64,000 bases of DNA from Salinibacterium sp. (GTDB lineage Bacteria > Actinomycetota > Actinomycetes > Actinomycetales > Microbacteriaceae). Position numbers and translations under genes: made by a program. The DNA lies in the NCBI GenBank assembly GCA_019638845.1, contig JAHBSZ010000003.1, positions 248,001 through 312,000 of the forward strand, read 5' to 3'. Below, in pieces: positions 42,475-51,294 of this stretch. The notes under the pieces are model-generated. The model saw nothing but the letters and a program-made list of their open reading frames with translations, did not search any database and was not told the DNA's origin. Numbering within the stretch: the first letter of the stretch is position 1; every line of letters begins with the position of its first letter.

Positions 42475-43257
42475 TCAGGCTGCTCGGGCCGTGAATCGGC
42501 CGTCACGCTTAACGACTTCGAGAGGCAGTCCGAACGCCGAACTGAGGTTCTCTGAGGTGATGACCTGATCGATCACACCGGCCGCTTGGAGCTCACCGTC
42601 AGCAAGCAATAGAGCGTGTGTGAACCCGGCGGGAATCTCTTCAACGTGATGCGTCACCATGACGATGGCGGGAGAGTTCTGTTCGCGAGCGAATCCGCCC
42701 AGAAGGCCCAGAAGCTCTTCCCTCGCACCGAGGTCCAAACTCGCTGCGGGCTCATCGAGCAGCAACAGCTCAGGGTCTGTCATCACCGAGCGAGCAATCT
42801 GCACCCGCTTCTGTTCGCCGTCGCTGAGGTCTCCGAAGCGACGGTCGGCAAGATAGGTAAGTTTCCACTCGGCCAACACACGCTGAGCCCGGCGTAGGTC
42901 GACTTCGTCGTAACTCTCGTTCCAGCGCCCCGTCACCGAATACGCGGCGGTGAGCACGACGTCGATGACACGCTCATCGCGCGGCACCTTTCGCGCGAGC
43001 GCCGTCGAGGCAAACCCGATGCGCGGGCGAAGCTCAAACACATCGGTCTTGCCAAGCGCGTCGTCGAGAATCTGGACGTGACCGGACGTCGGGTGGATCT
43101 GGGCAGCCGCGAGCTGGAGCAGGGTGGTCTTTCCTGCGCCATTGGGGCCGAGAATCACCCAGCGTTCGGCGGCGTCGACTGTCCACGAGAGGGACGCGAG
43201 GATGGTGTTGCCATCGCGCACGACGGAGACATCGGAGAACTGAAGAACACTGGCCAT
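42475..43257 (-). CDS. ABC transporter ATP-binding protein
   Basis: 260 residues from ATG 43257. Single nucleotide-binding domain: Walker A GPNGAGKTT (about 38-46), signature LSDGEQKR (about 145), Walker B LLLLDEPAASLD (about 165) and H-loop VTHHVEE. No permease gene is nearby, so it either pairs with a distant partner or works alone. The DGEQKR signature and the VTHHVEEIP block are typical of the YlmA/ModF-like stand-alone group. Start chosen at ATG; a GTG six bases upstream is also open. Confidence 0.9.
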   Translation of the reverse strand: MASVLQFSDVSVVRDGNTILASLSWTVDAAERWVILGPNGAGKTTLLQLAAAQIHPTSGHVQILDDALGKTDVFELRPRIGFASTALARKVPRDERVIDVVLTAAYSVTGRWNESYDEVDLRRAQRVLAEWKLTYLADRRFGDLSDGEQKRVQIARSVMTDPELLLLDEPAASLDLGAREELLGLLGGFAREQNSPAIVMVTHHVEEIPAGFTHALLLADGELQAAGVIDQVITSENLSSAFGLPLEVVKRDGRFTARAA

Positions 43258-43290
43258 GGTCACTCCAGCCTAGGCGCTGGCGGGGCCACG

Positions 43291-44472
43291 TCAGACGAGG
43301 CTCGCGTAAACCTCACGAGTTCGCGCGGCAATCGACGTCCAGCTGAAGTCGGTCTCGGCACGGCGACGGCCCGCTTCACCCATGCGCTTCGCAGCGGCCG
43401 GGTCGCTGACCACCTCGGTAAGTATTCGCGCGAGGTCGGCGACGAACTTGTCGGGGTCGATAGGCGTGCCTGTGCCGTCATCGAGCTGTTCGATGGGCAC
43501 AAGTCGCCCGGTGACTCCGTCGACGACAACCTCCGGAATGCCGCCGGTTGCGGTGCCCACCACCGGAGCCGAGCAGGCCATCGCTTCGAGATTGACGATG
43601 CCGAGGGGCTCGTACACCGACGGGCACACGAATGTCGTGGCCTGAGTGAGTACTGCGGAAAGCTCGTTCGGGCTGAGCAGTCGATCGAGCCAGACGACAC
43701 CGGATCGGGTCGCTTGAAGTTCCGCGACGCCAGTCTGCACTTCAGCGAGAATCTCAGGAGTGTCGGGCGCGCCCGCACACAGCACCAACTGCACTTCCGG
43801 CGGAAGTAGCGCCGCGGCCCGCAGCAGGTACGGCAGTCCCTTTTGACGTGTGATCCGGCCGACGAAGACTACCGAGGGTCGCGACGGGTCTATCCCGAGG
43901 CTCTTGACCAGTTCGGGGTCGTCCACGCGCTTCCAGCGTTCGAGGTCGATACCGTTGTGCACTGTCACGACCTTCTCGGGGTCGAGCCACGGATAGGACC
44001 GGAGGATGTCGCGGCGCATCCCGTCGCTCACGGCAATGATCGCGGCGGCACCGGTGAAGGCGGTGGCCTCGATCCAACTGGACACCCGGTAACCGCCCCC
44101 CAGTTGCTCAGCTTTCCACGGCCGGAGGGGTTCAAGGCTGTGCGCGGTCACCACGTGGGGAATGCCATGCAAGAGGGAGGCGAGCTGTCCCGCGGCGTTC
44201 GCGTACCAGGTGTGGGAGTGCACGAGATCGGCGCCCTGCACGTCTTGGGCGATCTGCAAGTCGACTCCCAGAGTCGCCAGAGCGGGGTTGGCTCCACTGA
44301 GTTCTGGCGGCACCAAATAGGAGTAGACCTGTGATTCATCCCGAGGCAATCCGAAGCATCGCACCGTCACGTCGAGGTCTCCGCGAAGGGCACGCACGAG
44401 CTCTGCCACGTGCACGCCGGCACCGCCGTACACCTCGGGTGGATACTCGCGGCTGATCAGGTCTACTCGCAT
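43291..44472 (-). CDS. glgA: glycogen synthase, actinobacterial type (GlgA/GlgM)
   Basis: 393 residues. GT-B enzyme, actinobacterial group: SREYPPEVYGGAGVHVAELV (7-26) is the nucleotide-sugar entry motif, and the C-terminal EPLGIVNLEAMACSAPVVGTATGGIPEV (about 300-327) binds the donor. In mycobacteria the homolog (GlgM) makes alpha-maltose 1-phosphate from ADP-glucose and glucose 1-phosphate; others are annotated as glycogen synthase. It is divergent from glgC, which makes ADP-glucose. ATG 44472 has TAGCGT at leaderless spacing. Confidence 0.92.
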   Translation of the reverse strand: MRVDLISREYPPEVYGGAGVHVAELVRALRGDLDVTVRCFGLPRDESQVYSYLVPPELSGANPALATLGVDLQIAQDVQGADLVHSHTWYANAAGQLASLLHGIPHVVTAHSLEPLRPWKAEQLGGGYRVSSWIEATAFTGAAAIIAVSDGMRRDILRSYPWLDPEKVVTVHNGIDLERWKRVDDPELVKSLGIDPSRPSVVFVGRITRQKGLPYLLRAAALLPPEVQLVLCAGAPDTPEILAEVQTGVAELQATRSGVVWLDRLLSPNELSAVLTQATTFVCPSVYEPLGIVNLEAMACSAPVVGTATGGIPEVVVDGVTGRLVPIEQLDDGTGTPIDPDKFVADLARILTEVVSDPAAAKRMGEAGRRRAETDFSWTSIAARTREVYASLV

Positions 44473-44479
44473 TCTTATG

Positions 44480-44485
44480 ACGCTA
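44480..44485 (-). promoter_or_regulatory. -10 element of glgA
   Basis: TAGCGT on the minus strand, seven bases before ATG 44472. Confidence 0.45.
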
Positions 44486-44542
44486 GCGCCTTTTCCTCGG
44501 CACACGCACAGCCTGTCGCTATCGCCGTAGGTATCGCTCGCA

Positions 44543-44548
44543 TACTGT
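44543..44548 (+). promoter_or_regulatory. -10 element of glgC
   Basis: TACTGT six bases before ATG 44555. Confidence 0.45.
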
Positions 44549-44554
44549 TGCATC

Positions 44555-45793
44555 ATGGTGTCGAAGAAGATCTTTGGGATAGTTCTCGCGGGTGGCGAGG
44601 GCAAGCGGCTCATGCCTCTCACTGCCGACCGCGCCAAACCCGCGGTGCCCTTCGGCGGAGGCTATCGGCTCATCGACTTCGCCCTCAGTAACTTGATCAA
44701 CTCCGGCCTTCGCCAAATTGTCGTGCTTACCCAATACAAGTCACACAGCCTCGACCGACACGTTTCGCAGACCTGGCGACTGAGCGGCTTGCTCAACGCG
44801 TATGTGGCGTCGGTTCCAGCCCAGCAGCGTCTCGGCAAACGCTGGTTCAGCGGTTCCGCTGACGCCATTTTGCAGAGCCTCAACCTATTGCGGGACGAAA
44901 AACCGGACATCGTCATCGTTGTGGGTGCAGACCACGTTTACCGTATGGATTTCAGCCAGATGGTTGACGCACACATCGCGTCCGGCCTCGGGGTGACCGT
45001 GGCCGCGATTCGACAGCCAATCTCGTTGGCCGACCAGTTCGGGGTGATCGAGGTCGACGCAGACGATCCCACCCGCATTGCGGCATTCCACGAGAAGCCA
45101 CAGCAGGCCATCGGACTCGCCGACTCCCCCACCGAGGTTCTCGCTTCCATGGGCAACTACATCTTCGACGCGGACGTCCTGATGGACGCCGTTCAGCGCG
45201 ACGGAGAACGAAGCGACTCGAATCACGACATGGGTGGCGACATCGTCCCCGACTTTGTCTCACGGGGTCTGGCCGGTGTCTACGACCTCAATCGCAATGT
45301 CGTGCCCGGATCGACTGAGCGCGATCGGTTCTACTGGCGGGACGTCGGTACCATCGAGTCGTTCTTCGACGCGCATCAGGACCTCATTTCCGCGCTGCCG
45401 ATCTTCAACCTGTACAACCGCGAGTGGCCGATCTTTAGCCAGCAACTCAATTCTCCGCCCGCGAAGTTCGTGCGCGATGCCAAGGGGAACCTCGGGCAGA
45501 CCATCGACTCGATAGTGTCGCTCGGCTGCGTAATTTCGGGTGGGCATCTCGAGCGCAGTGTGATCGGCCCGTGGTGCAACATCGAATCCGGCGCGACAGT
45601 GGCCGATACCGTTGTTTTTGAGCGAGTGCACGTGCATGCAAACGCCACGGTTCGACGCGCTATCCTCGACAAGGATGTCGTCATCGGCGAAGGCGTATCC
45701 GTCGGTGTCGATCACGATACCGATCGTGCTCGCGGGTTCACCGTCACGGAGACTGGCATCACCGTGGTGGGCAAGGGAGTCGTCGTCAGCTAG
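44555..45793 (+). CDS. glgC: glucose-1-phosphate adenylyltransferase
   Basis: 412 residues, full length. Makes ADP-glucose from glucose 1-phosphate and ATP, the committed step of glycogen synthesis. Motifs: [28 protein letters not shown] (8-35) with the nucleotide-binding GGxGxRL, GTADAI-type [22 protein letters not shown] (metal-binding Asp) and FHEKP. The C-terminal left-handed beta-helix (hexapeptide repeats, [19 protein letters not shown]) is present. Divergent from glgA, so the two steps of the pathway share a control region of about 80 bases. Confidence 0.97.
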   Translation: MVSKKIFGIVLAGGEGKRLMPLTADRAKPAVPFGGGYRLIDFALSNLINSGLRQIVVLTQYKSHSLDRHVSQTWRLSGLLNAYVASVPAQQRLGKRWFSGSADAILQSLNLLRDEKPDIVIVVGADHVYRMDFSQMVDAHIASGLGVTVAAIRQPISLADQFGVIEVDADDPTRIAAFHEKPQQAIGLADSPTEVLASMGNYIFDADVLMDAVQRDGERSDSNHDMGGDIVPDFVSRGLAGVYDLNRNVVPGSTERDRFYWRDVGTIESFFDAHQDLISALPIFNLYNREWPIFSQQLNSPPAKFVRDAKGNLGQTIDSIVSLGCVISGGHLERSVIGPWCNIESGATVADTVVFERVHVHANATVRRAILDKDVVIGEGVSVGVDHDTDRARGFTVTETGITVVGKGVVVS

Positions 45794-45820
45794 CCCGCAC
45801 GAGAGAGAGACACCTGAACC

Positions 45821-46459
45821 ATGGCGCGCTTTCTCGTCGTACTCGATGTCGACTCGACCCTTATCGAGAACGAGGTCATCGAACTTCTCGCAGCCGAAGC
45901 CGGGTCGCTGTCCGAGGTCGAGAAGATCACCTTCCGTGCCATGAATGGCGAGCTGGACTTCGAAGACAGCCTGCGCGCGCGAGTGGCCACGCTCAAGGGG
46001 TTGCCCGAGACCGTGTTCGAGAAGGTCGGCAAGCTCGTGACCGTCACAGCGGGCGTCCCCGACATGATTGCGGGCATCCGAGCTGCGGGCGGAGCAGTCG
46101 GGGTGGTCTCCGGCGGCTTCCATGAGGTCGTGGACCCCGTAGCTGAGCGCCTGCGGCTCGACTACTGGCGCGCCAACAGACTCGAGATCGTCGATGGATT
46201 TCTCACGGGCGGCCTGAGCGGACCAATCATCGACGCCAAGGCAAAGGCGACAACGCTCACCGAGTGGGCAGCGGACTGTGGCGTGCCGCTCTCACGCACC
46301 GTTGCAGTGGGCGACGGTGCGAATGACCTCCCCATGATGGCGATCGCTGGGCTGGCCGTCGGGTTTGATGCCAAAGCGCCCGTCCGGGATCTCGCCGGAG
46401 TGCTCATCGACAGACGAGACCTGTCACAGGTGCTTCCCCTGTTGGGATTGCGCGGCTAG
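45821..46459 (+). CDS. serB: phosphoserine phosphatase
   Basis: 212 residues. HAD-family enzyme for the last step of serine synthesis. Motif I is DVDSTLIENEVIELLA (Asp8 nucleophile and Asp10), motif II VVSGGFHEVVDP, and motifs III/IV are KAKATTL and VGDGANDLPMMA. No ACT domain precedes it, so it is the short form. GAGAGAG and a CACCTGAACC leader precede ATG 45821. The gene ends exactly where the convergent fabG-like gene ends (46459/46460). Confidence 0.94.
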   Translation: MARFLVVLDVDSTLIENEVIELLAAEAGSLSEVEKITFRAMNGELDFEDSLRARVATLKGLPETVFEKVGKLVTVTAGVPDMIAGIRAAGGAVGVVSGGFHEVVDPVAERLRLDYWRANRLEIVDGFLTGGLSGPIIDAKAKATTLTEWAADCGVPLSRTVAVGDGANDLPMMAIAGLAVGFDAKAPVRDLAGVLIDRRDLSQVLPLLGLRG

Positions 46460-47170
46460 CTAGTGGCCCATCCCGAGGCCACCGTCTACCGGGATTACTG
46501 CACCCGAGATGTAGCCGGCGTCGTCGCCCGCGAGCCACGTGATCACCTTGGCTACCTCGCGTGGGCTAGCGAAACGTGCAGCGGGAATCTGCTTGATGTA
46601 CGACTCCTGCAACTCGGCTGAGAGTTCGGCCGTCATATCCGTCTCGATGAATCCCGGTGCCACGACATTTGCGGTGATGTTTCGGGAGCCGAGTTCGCGC
46701 GTGATCGACCGGGCAAGCCCAATCAAACCGCTCTTCGACGCCGAGTAATTGATCTGGCCAGCGGAGCCCAGCAGTCCGACGACGCTCGAGACGAGGATGA
46801 TGCGGCCGAACTTGGCCTTGAGCATGCCCTTTGAGGCGCGCTTAACCACCCGGAAGGCACCGTTCAGGTTCGTGTCGATGACCTCGGTGAAGTCCTCCTC
46901 GGTCATCCGGAGCAGAAGCAGATCACGAGTGATCCCTGCATTGGCGACAACCACCTCCACCGGCCCGAGCTGGGTTTCAACCTCGGTGAATGCGGCATCG
47001 AGGGACGCGGCGTCCGTGACGTCGGCGATAACGGTCAGACTCCCCTTCGGGCCAGAGCCAGAGCGGGCGGTGACCGCCACTCGATGGCCCTGGGCGACGA
47101 ACTCCTCCGCGATGGCGTACCCGATACCTCGATTGCCGCCCGTGATCAGTACGGTTCTGGGAGTGGTCAT
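46460..47170 (-). CDS. fabG: 3-oxoacyl-ACP reductase FabG-like (SDR)
   Basis: 236 residues. Classical short-chain dehydrogenase: TGGNRGIGYAIAEEF (10-24, NADP-binding TGxxxGIG), VANAGITRDLLL (about 73-84), VSSVVGLLGSAGQINYSASK with the catalytic Ser, Tyr and Lys (about 128-147), and PGFIETDM. The NAGITRD and IPAARFASPREVA blocks match FabG of fatty-acid synthesis closely, including MabA-like proteins. ATG 47170 has TAAGCT at leaderless spacing. Confidence 0.92.
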   Translation of the reverse strand: MTTPRTVLITGGNRGIGYAIAEEFVAQGHRVAVTARSGSGPKGSLTVIADVTDAASLDAAFTEVETQLGPVEVVVANAGITRDLLLLRMTEEDFTEVIDTNLNGAFRVVKRASKGMLKAKFGRIILVSSVVGLLGSAGQINYSASKSGLIGLARSITRELGSRNITANVVAPGFIETDMTAELSAELQESYIKQIPAARFASPREVAKVITWLAGDDAGYISGAVIPVDGGLGMGH

Positions 47171-47177
47171 GCCGACA

Positions 47178-47183
47178 AGCTTA
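47178..47183 (-). promoter_or_regulatory. -10 element of the fabG-like gene
   Basis: TAAGCT on the minus strand, seven bases before ATG 47170. Confidence 0.45.
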
Positions 47184-47223
47184 TAGTCGTCCCCGTAGGC
47201 AAGCGGGACTGACCGGCGAGACG

Positions 47224-47229
47224 TAAACT
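47224..47229 (+). promoter_or_regulatory. -10 element of the DUF3099-SURF1 operon
   Basis: TAAACT eight bases before ATG 47238. Confidence 0.4.
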
Positions 47230-47237
47230 GTCAACAA

Positions 47238-47522
47238 ATGGACCAGCCGCAGTCGATAACTTCCCTTCCGGAATCACCCGACGACGAGCGCCGCCGCCGC
47301 ATGATTCGCTACAGCGTCACTATGGGCATCCGTGTCGTGTGCGTCATCGCGTGCTTCTTCGCGCACGGCTGGTGGCTCGTACTTCCGCTCGCTGGCGCAT
47401 TCCTGCTCCCCTACATCGCAGTAGTGCTGGCGAATGTGGCCAGCCGTCCTCGAGGCGTAGTCGAACGTCCGGGCGCCGTTGTCCGACTGGGGGGCCCAGC
47501 ACGCAATGAGCTAGACGGATGA
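47238..47522 (+). CDS. DUF3099 family membrane protein
   Basis: 94 residues with two hydrophobic segments (RVVCVIACFFAHGWWLVL and PLAGAFLLPYIAVVLANVA, about 32-69) after the RRRMIRYSVTMGIRVVC block that defines this actinobacterial family. The function is unknown, but the gene is regularly found near surf1, as here. The stop overlaps the next start (ATGA). Confidence 0.88.
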   Translation: MDQPQSITSLPESPDDERRRRMIRYSVTMGIRVVCVIACFFAHGWWLVLPLAGAFLLPYIAVVLANVASRPRGVVERPGAVVRLGGPARNELDG

Positions 47523-47749
47523 TCGGCGCGCAGCAACCCTCCGCGCCCCGGTGCTCACGGGCGTCGTGCCGTGAAATTGCCGTGTCGGCTATTCACTGGC
47601 GCAATCCCCGCATTCACTCTGCGGACCGGGTAAAAACGTGGCTCGCCTGCGGGGAACACGTCGAATACCTCCGCAATTACCTCGCGAGTCGTGATTTCCC
47701 CGTCGAAGTCACTCCCGTGGGCGAGTCCGTGGACGGACTGGTCGGATGA
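47519..47749 (+). CDS. small Cys-containing protein, SURF1-linked
   Basis: 76 residues. Sequence SRASCREIAVSAIHWRNPRIH..KTWLACGEHVEYLRNYLASRDFPVEV, with CSRASC and CGEH motifs that could bind a metal. Homologs are widespread in actinobacteria upstream of surf1 and are often misnamed acetone carboxylase. It overlaps both neighbours by four bases, so it is part of a tightly coupled three-gene unit and may help cytochrome oxidase assembly (inference). Confidence 0.8.
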   Translation: MIGAQQPSAPRCSRASCREIAVSAIHWRNPRIHSADRVKTWLACGEHVEYLRNYLASRDFPVEVTPVGESVDGLVG

Positions 47750-48582
47750 AGGGGTGGGGCTTCGCACTCTCACGACGCTGGATCGGGTATCTCGCGCTCG
47801 TCGTGGCTTTCGCGGTCGCCTGTGTCGGGTTATCGATGTGGCAGCTCGCACGCCGCGATGAGGCTCTCGATGAGATCACGCGCGTCGAACAAAACTGGGA
47901 AGCGCCACCCCGACCGCTAGCCGACGTCCTCCCCGAACTCGACTCGTTCGAGGCTGACCAGAAGTGGACTCGGGTAACTCTTGACGGACATTACCTCGTC
48001 GACGACGAATTGCTTGCGCGCGGGCGACCCTTAGACGGTAGCGCCGGTTTCGAACAGTTGGTGCCGCTACAACTCGACGATGGACGAGTTTTCGTCGTCG
48101 ACAGAGGTTGGCTCGCGGCCGGCAACGAGCAGGATCGTCCAGACACGGATCCCGCTCCACCCGAGGGACGAGTGTCCGTAGTAGTGAGGCTCAAAGCGGG
48201 CGAGCCCACAGTGGTCGGGCGTTCCGCCCCCAGCGGCCAGGTGGCCACAATCAACCTACCCACGATCGCGACACTCATCGGAAAGCCGCTCTACACGGGC
48301 GCCTATGGCGTGTTGGACAGCGAGGACCCGGCGGCAGCCCGCCCTACCGCGGTATCGAAGCCAATTGCGGACGAGGGCCCGCACCTGTCATACGCCTTCC
48401 AGTGGATACTGTTCGGCCTGATGGCGTTTATCGGGCTCGGCTGGGCAATTCGCCAGGAGTTCCGAATCCGGAACGCAGACGATCCAGACGAGCGGGCCCG
48501 TGCTGAGCTTCGTCGGCTTAAAGCCGCAGCGAAGCCCAAGACCGACGCCGAAATCGAGGACGAACTGCTTGACGCCCGCTAG
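47746..48582 (+). CDS. SURF1 family cytochrome oxidase assembly protein
   Basis: 278 residues. Two membrane segments (WIGYLALVVAFAVACVGLSMWQL, 8-30, and YAFQWILFGLMAFIGLGWAI, about 218-237) flank an extracytoplasmic domain, with the SURF1 signatures LGxWQ-like SMWQLARRDE and LDGHYL..LLARGRPLDG. SURF1 helps insert heme a3 into subunit I of cytochrome c oxidase, linking it to ctaA and ctaB at 55-57 kb. The tail is charged and cytoplasmic. The ATG overlaps the previous stop. Confidence 0.93.
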   Translation: MKGWGFALSRRWIGYLALVVAFAVACVGLSMWQLARRDEALDEITRVEQNWEAPPRPLADVLPELDSFEADQKWTRVTLDGHYLVDDELLARGRPLDGSAGFEQLVPLQLDDGRVFVVDRGWLAAGNEQDRPDTDPAPPEGRVSVVVRLKAGEPTVVGRSAPSGQVATINLPTIATLIGKPLYTGAYGVLDSEDPAAARPTAVSKPIADEGPHLSYAFQWILFGLMAFIGLGWAIRQEFRIRNADDPDERARAELRRLKAAAKPKTDAEIEDELLDAR

Positions 48583-48585
48583 GGG

Positions 48586-50184
48586 TTACGCCAGCGAGAT
48601 CAGATCTGCGTAATCCTTGTTCCAGTGGTCTTCGACGCCGTCAGGAAGGATCAGGACGCGCTCGGGGTTGAGTGCTTCTACCGCGCCTTCATCGTGGCTC
48701 ACAAGCACGACTGCGCCCGCGTATCCCGCCAGGGCCCCGAGTATCTCTTCGCGGCTCGCGGGATCGAGGTTGTTCGTCGGCTCGTCGAGCAAAAGCACGT
48801 TTGCGCCGCTCACGACAATCATGGCGAGGGCAAGACGAGTCTTCTCGCCACCGGAGAGAACCCCTGCGGGCTTGACCGCATCATCGCCGGTGAACAGGAA
48901 CGAGCCGAGAACACGCCGCGCCTCGGTCTCGGTGAGGTTTGGCGACGATGACACCATGTTCTCGAGCACTGAACGTTTGACGTCGATCGTCTCGTGTTCT
49001 TGCGCGTAATAGCCGATGCGCAAGCCGTGTCCAGCCTCGATCACACCGGTATCAGGCTTGTCGGTGCCAGAAAGGATGCGCAGCAAAGTCGTCTTTCCCG
49101 CTCCGTTGAGCCCGAGAATCACCACCTTGGAGCCACGATCGATTGCGAGATCGACAGCCGTGAAGATCTCCAGCGAACCATAGCTCTTGGAGAGGTTGTG
49201 CCCGAGCAGTGGCGTTCGACCACAGGGAGCAGGATCGGGAAAGCGCAACTTGGCGACCCGGTCGACTGCGCGAACCTCTTCGAGACCGGACAGCATCCGT
49301 TCCGCCCGCGCAACCATCTGGTGCGCAGCGGCGGCTTTGCTCGCTTTCGCACCGAATCTCGCCGCCTGCAATTGCAGCTGGGTCGCCTTCTTCTCTACGT
49401 TGACGCGTTCCTTCTTGCGTCGCTCTTCGTCCGCTTCGCGCTGACGCAGGTAGTGCTTCCAGCCCATGTTGTAGACGTCGATGCACTGACGGTTGGCGTC
49501 GAGATAGAAAACCTTGTTGACGGTTTCGCCAACGAGTTCGACGTCGTGGGAAATCACGATGAACCCGCCGGAGTAGTTCTTGAGGAACTCGCGAAGCCAC
49601 ACCACCGAATCTGCATCGAGGTGGTTGGTGGGCTCGTCAAGGATCATGATCTCGGCGTCCGAGAACAGAATGCGAGCCAGTTCGATTCGGCGGCGTTGGC
49701 CGCCGGACAGCGTCTTGAGCTGCTGATCGAGGATGCGGTCAGGCAGGCTCAGGTTGCTTGCAATCGAGGCAGCCTCCGCTTCAGCGGCATACCCACCCAG
49801 TGACTCGAAACGATCGGTCAACGAGCCATACTTCTTCATCGCCGCGGCGCTGACATCGGGATCGCTGCTGCCCATCTCCGAGCTGGCCTTGGACATCCCC
49901 AATACCAAGTCTCCCAATCCACGCGCGTTGAGAATTCTCGTGCGAGCGAGTTCCTCCGGGTCACCGGAGCGCGGGTCTTGCGGGAGATACCCGATGGGGC
50001 CGCCGCGCTCGATGGTCCCCCCGGATTGGGCCTGCTCCCCCGCGAGCACTTTGGTGAGCGTGGTCTTTCCTGCACCGTTGCGACCGACGAGCCCGATCTT
50101 GTCACCGCGGTCTACGCGGAACGAGACCTCGTCCATCAGGAGGCGTGCGCCAACGCGCAGCTCGAGGTCGTGCACAAAAAGCAC
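48586..50184 (-). CDS. ABC-F family ATPase (Uup/EttA type)
   Basis: 532 residues. Two nucleotide-binding domains in one chain: Walker A GRNGAGKTT and GLNGAGKTT, signatures LSGGQRRR and LSGGEKTR, Walker B IMILDEPTNHLD and VLLLDEPTNNLD. Between them is the charged coiled-coil linker (LRQREADEERRKKERVNVEKK) of ABC-F translation factors, which bind the ribosomal E site; no membrane domain exists. Start set at GTG 50184 (VLFVHDLELRVG); 50226 is open upstream but is not family-like. Confidence 0.93.
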   Translation of the reverse strand: MLFVHDLELRVGARLLMDEVSFRVDRGDKIGLVGRNGAGKTTLTKVLAGEQAQSGGTIERGGPIGYLPQDPRSGDPEELARTRILNARGLGDLVLGMSKASSEMGSSDPDVSAAAMKKYGSLTDRFESLGGYAAEAEAASIASNLSLPDRILDQQLKTLSGGQRRRIELARILFSDAEIMILDEPTNHLDADSVVWLREFLKNYSGGFIVISHDVELVGETVNKVFYLDANRQCIDVYNMGWKHYLRQREADEERRKKERVNVEKKATQLQLQAARFGAKASKAAAAHQMVARAERMLSGLEEVRAVDRVAKLRFPDPAPCGRTPLLGHNLSKSYGSLEIFTAVDLAIDRGSKVVILGLNGAGKTTLLRILSGTDKPDTGVIEAGHGLRIGYYAQEHETIDVKRSVLENMVSSSPNLTETEARRVLGSFLFTGDDAVKPAGVLSGGEKTRLALAMIVVSGANVLLLDEPTNNLDPASREEILGALAGYAGAVVLVSHDEGAVEALNPERVLILPDGVEDHWNKDYADLISLA

Positions 50185-50307
50185 AGCGAAAATCCAATTC
50201 TTTTGGAGGGGAAGGGCGCGACTCACCGGTGCGCCAGCCCACTAGTCTACTTTGTGGGACCGCCCAGCAGCGGCGCATCCTTCCCGACAACTCTAGGAGC
50301 CCCCTTC

Positions 50308-50946
50308 GTGAGCAACCTGACCCTCGCTTTCGGCCGCCCTACCCTTGCCGACCGCATCTTCAGCCGGCGCTTGGCCATCGACCTGGTGTTGATCGCTTCG
50401 GGCGCAGCACTCACGGCGATTGCGGCGCAGATCGTCGTTCCGCTCTGGCCTGTTCCGATGACACTCCAGACCTTTGCTGTGCTGCTGGTGGGCACCACCC
50501 TCGGCCCCTTGCGTGGCGTACTCTCCATGGGCCTGTACCTCGTGGTGGGTGTCGTCGGCCTTCCCGTGTTCGCGGAAGCGAAGTCGGGAAGTCTGTTCTC
50601 GCTAACCTCGGGTGGGTTCATCATCGGTTTCATCGTGGCTGCCGCCCTGGTGGGATGGCTTGCTCAACGTGAGTGGGACCGCAAGATCGTCGGCACGCTG
50701 GTGTCATTCCTCGCCGGCACTGTCGTGATTTACGCGATCGGCCTACCGTGGCTGTACGTCTCGCTCGCCAACCTCGGTGCCGGAGTGTGGCACGACTATC
50801 TCGGATTCGACAGCGTGTTGGCTGCCACTTTCGGCGCAGGGGTGCTCCCCTTCATCTTGGGTGACGCGCTCAAGGCACTGTTGGCTGCGGCACTTCTGCC
50901 CCTCGCGTGGCGCGGTGTCGCTCGCGTGGGCACGCCCAAGGAGTAG
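50308..50946 (+). CDS. bioY: biotin transporter BioY
   Basis: 212 residues. Substrate-binding (S) component of ECF biotin transporters. The hallmark blocks are QIVVPLWPVPMTLQTFAVLLVG (about 40-62), GVVGLPVFAEAKSG and TSGGFIIGFIVAA, in six hydrophobic helices; GAGVLPFILGDALKALLAAAL is the last. BioM and BioN are not adjacent, so it uses a shared or distant ECF module. The start is GTG 50308 with AGGAG 9 bases upstream (TAGGAGC). Confidence 0.95.
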   Translation: MSNLTLAFGRPTLADRIFSRRLAIDLVLIASGAALTAIAAQIVVPLWPVPMTLQTFAVLLVGTTLGPLRGVLSMGLYLVVGVVGLPVFAEAKSGSLFSLTSGGFIIGFIVAAALVGWLAQREWDRKIVGTLVSFLAGTVVIYAIGLPWLYVSLANLGAGVWHDYLGFDSVLAATFGAGVLPFILGDALKALLAAALLPLAWRGVARVGTPKE

Positions 50947-50960
50947 GGCGGAGGCTCCGG

Positions 50961-51290
50961 TTAGATCGAGAAGCCGAGGGCGCGCATCATGTCGCGCCCA
51001 TCGTCAGTGATCTTGTCCGGGCCCCACGGCGGCATCCACACCCAGTTGATACGGAAGGCTTCGACCACGCCGTCGAGAGCTTGAGCAATCTGCTCCTCGA
51101 TGATGTCGGTGAGCGGGCATCCGGCCGAGGTGAGCGTCATGCTGATGATGAGCGCGTTATTGTCGGTATCCCAACTGAGGTCGTAGATGAGACCGAGGTC
51201 GACGATGTTCACGCCGAGCTCTGGATCCATGACGTCTTTCAGCGACTCTTCGACCTGATCGAAGAGCGCAGGGGCAAGTGTGACAGCCAT
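50961..51290 (-). CDS. sufT: SufT/MIP18-type metal-sulfur cluster assembly factor (DUF59)
   Basis: 109 residues. The DUF59 signature is complete: LKDVMDPELGVNIVDLGLIYDL (about 17-38), MTLTSAGCPLTDIIEEQI (about 51-68, with the reactive Cys) and INWVWMPPWGPDKITDDGRDML-like end. It assists maturation of Fe-S proteins. It is the last gene of the suf operon, four bases after sufC. Confidence 0.93.
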   Translation of the reverse strand: MAVTLAPALFDQVEESLKDVMDPELGVNIVDLGLIYDLSWDTDNNALIISMTLTSAGCPLTDIIEEQIAQALDGVVEAFRINWVWMPPWGPDKITDDGRDMMRALGFSI

Positions 51291-51294
51291 GCGC

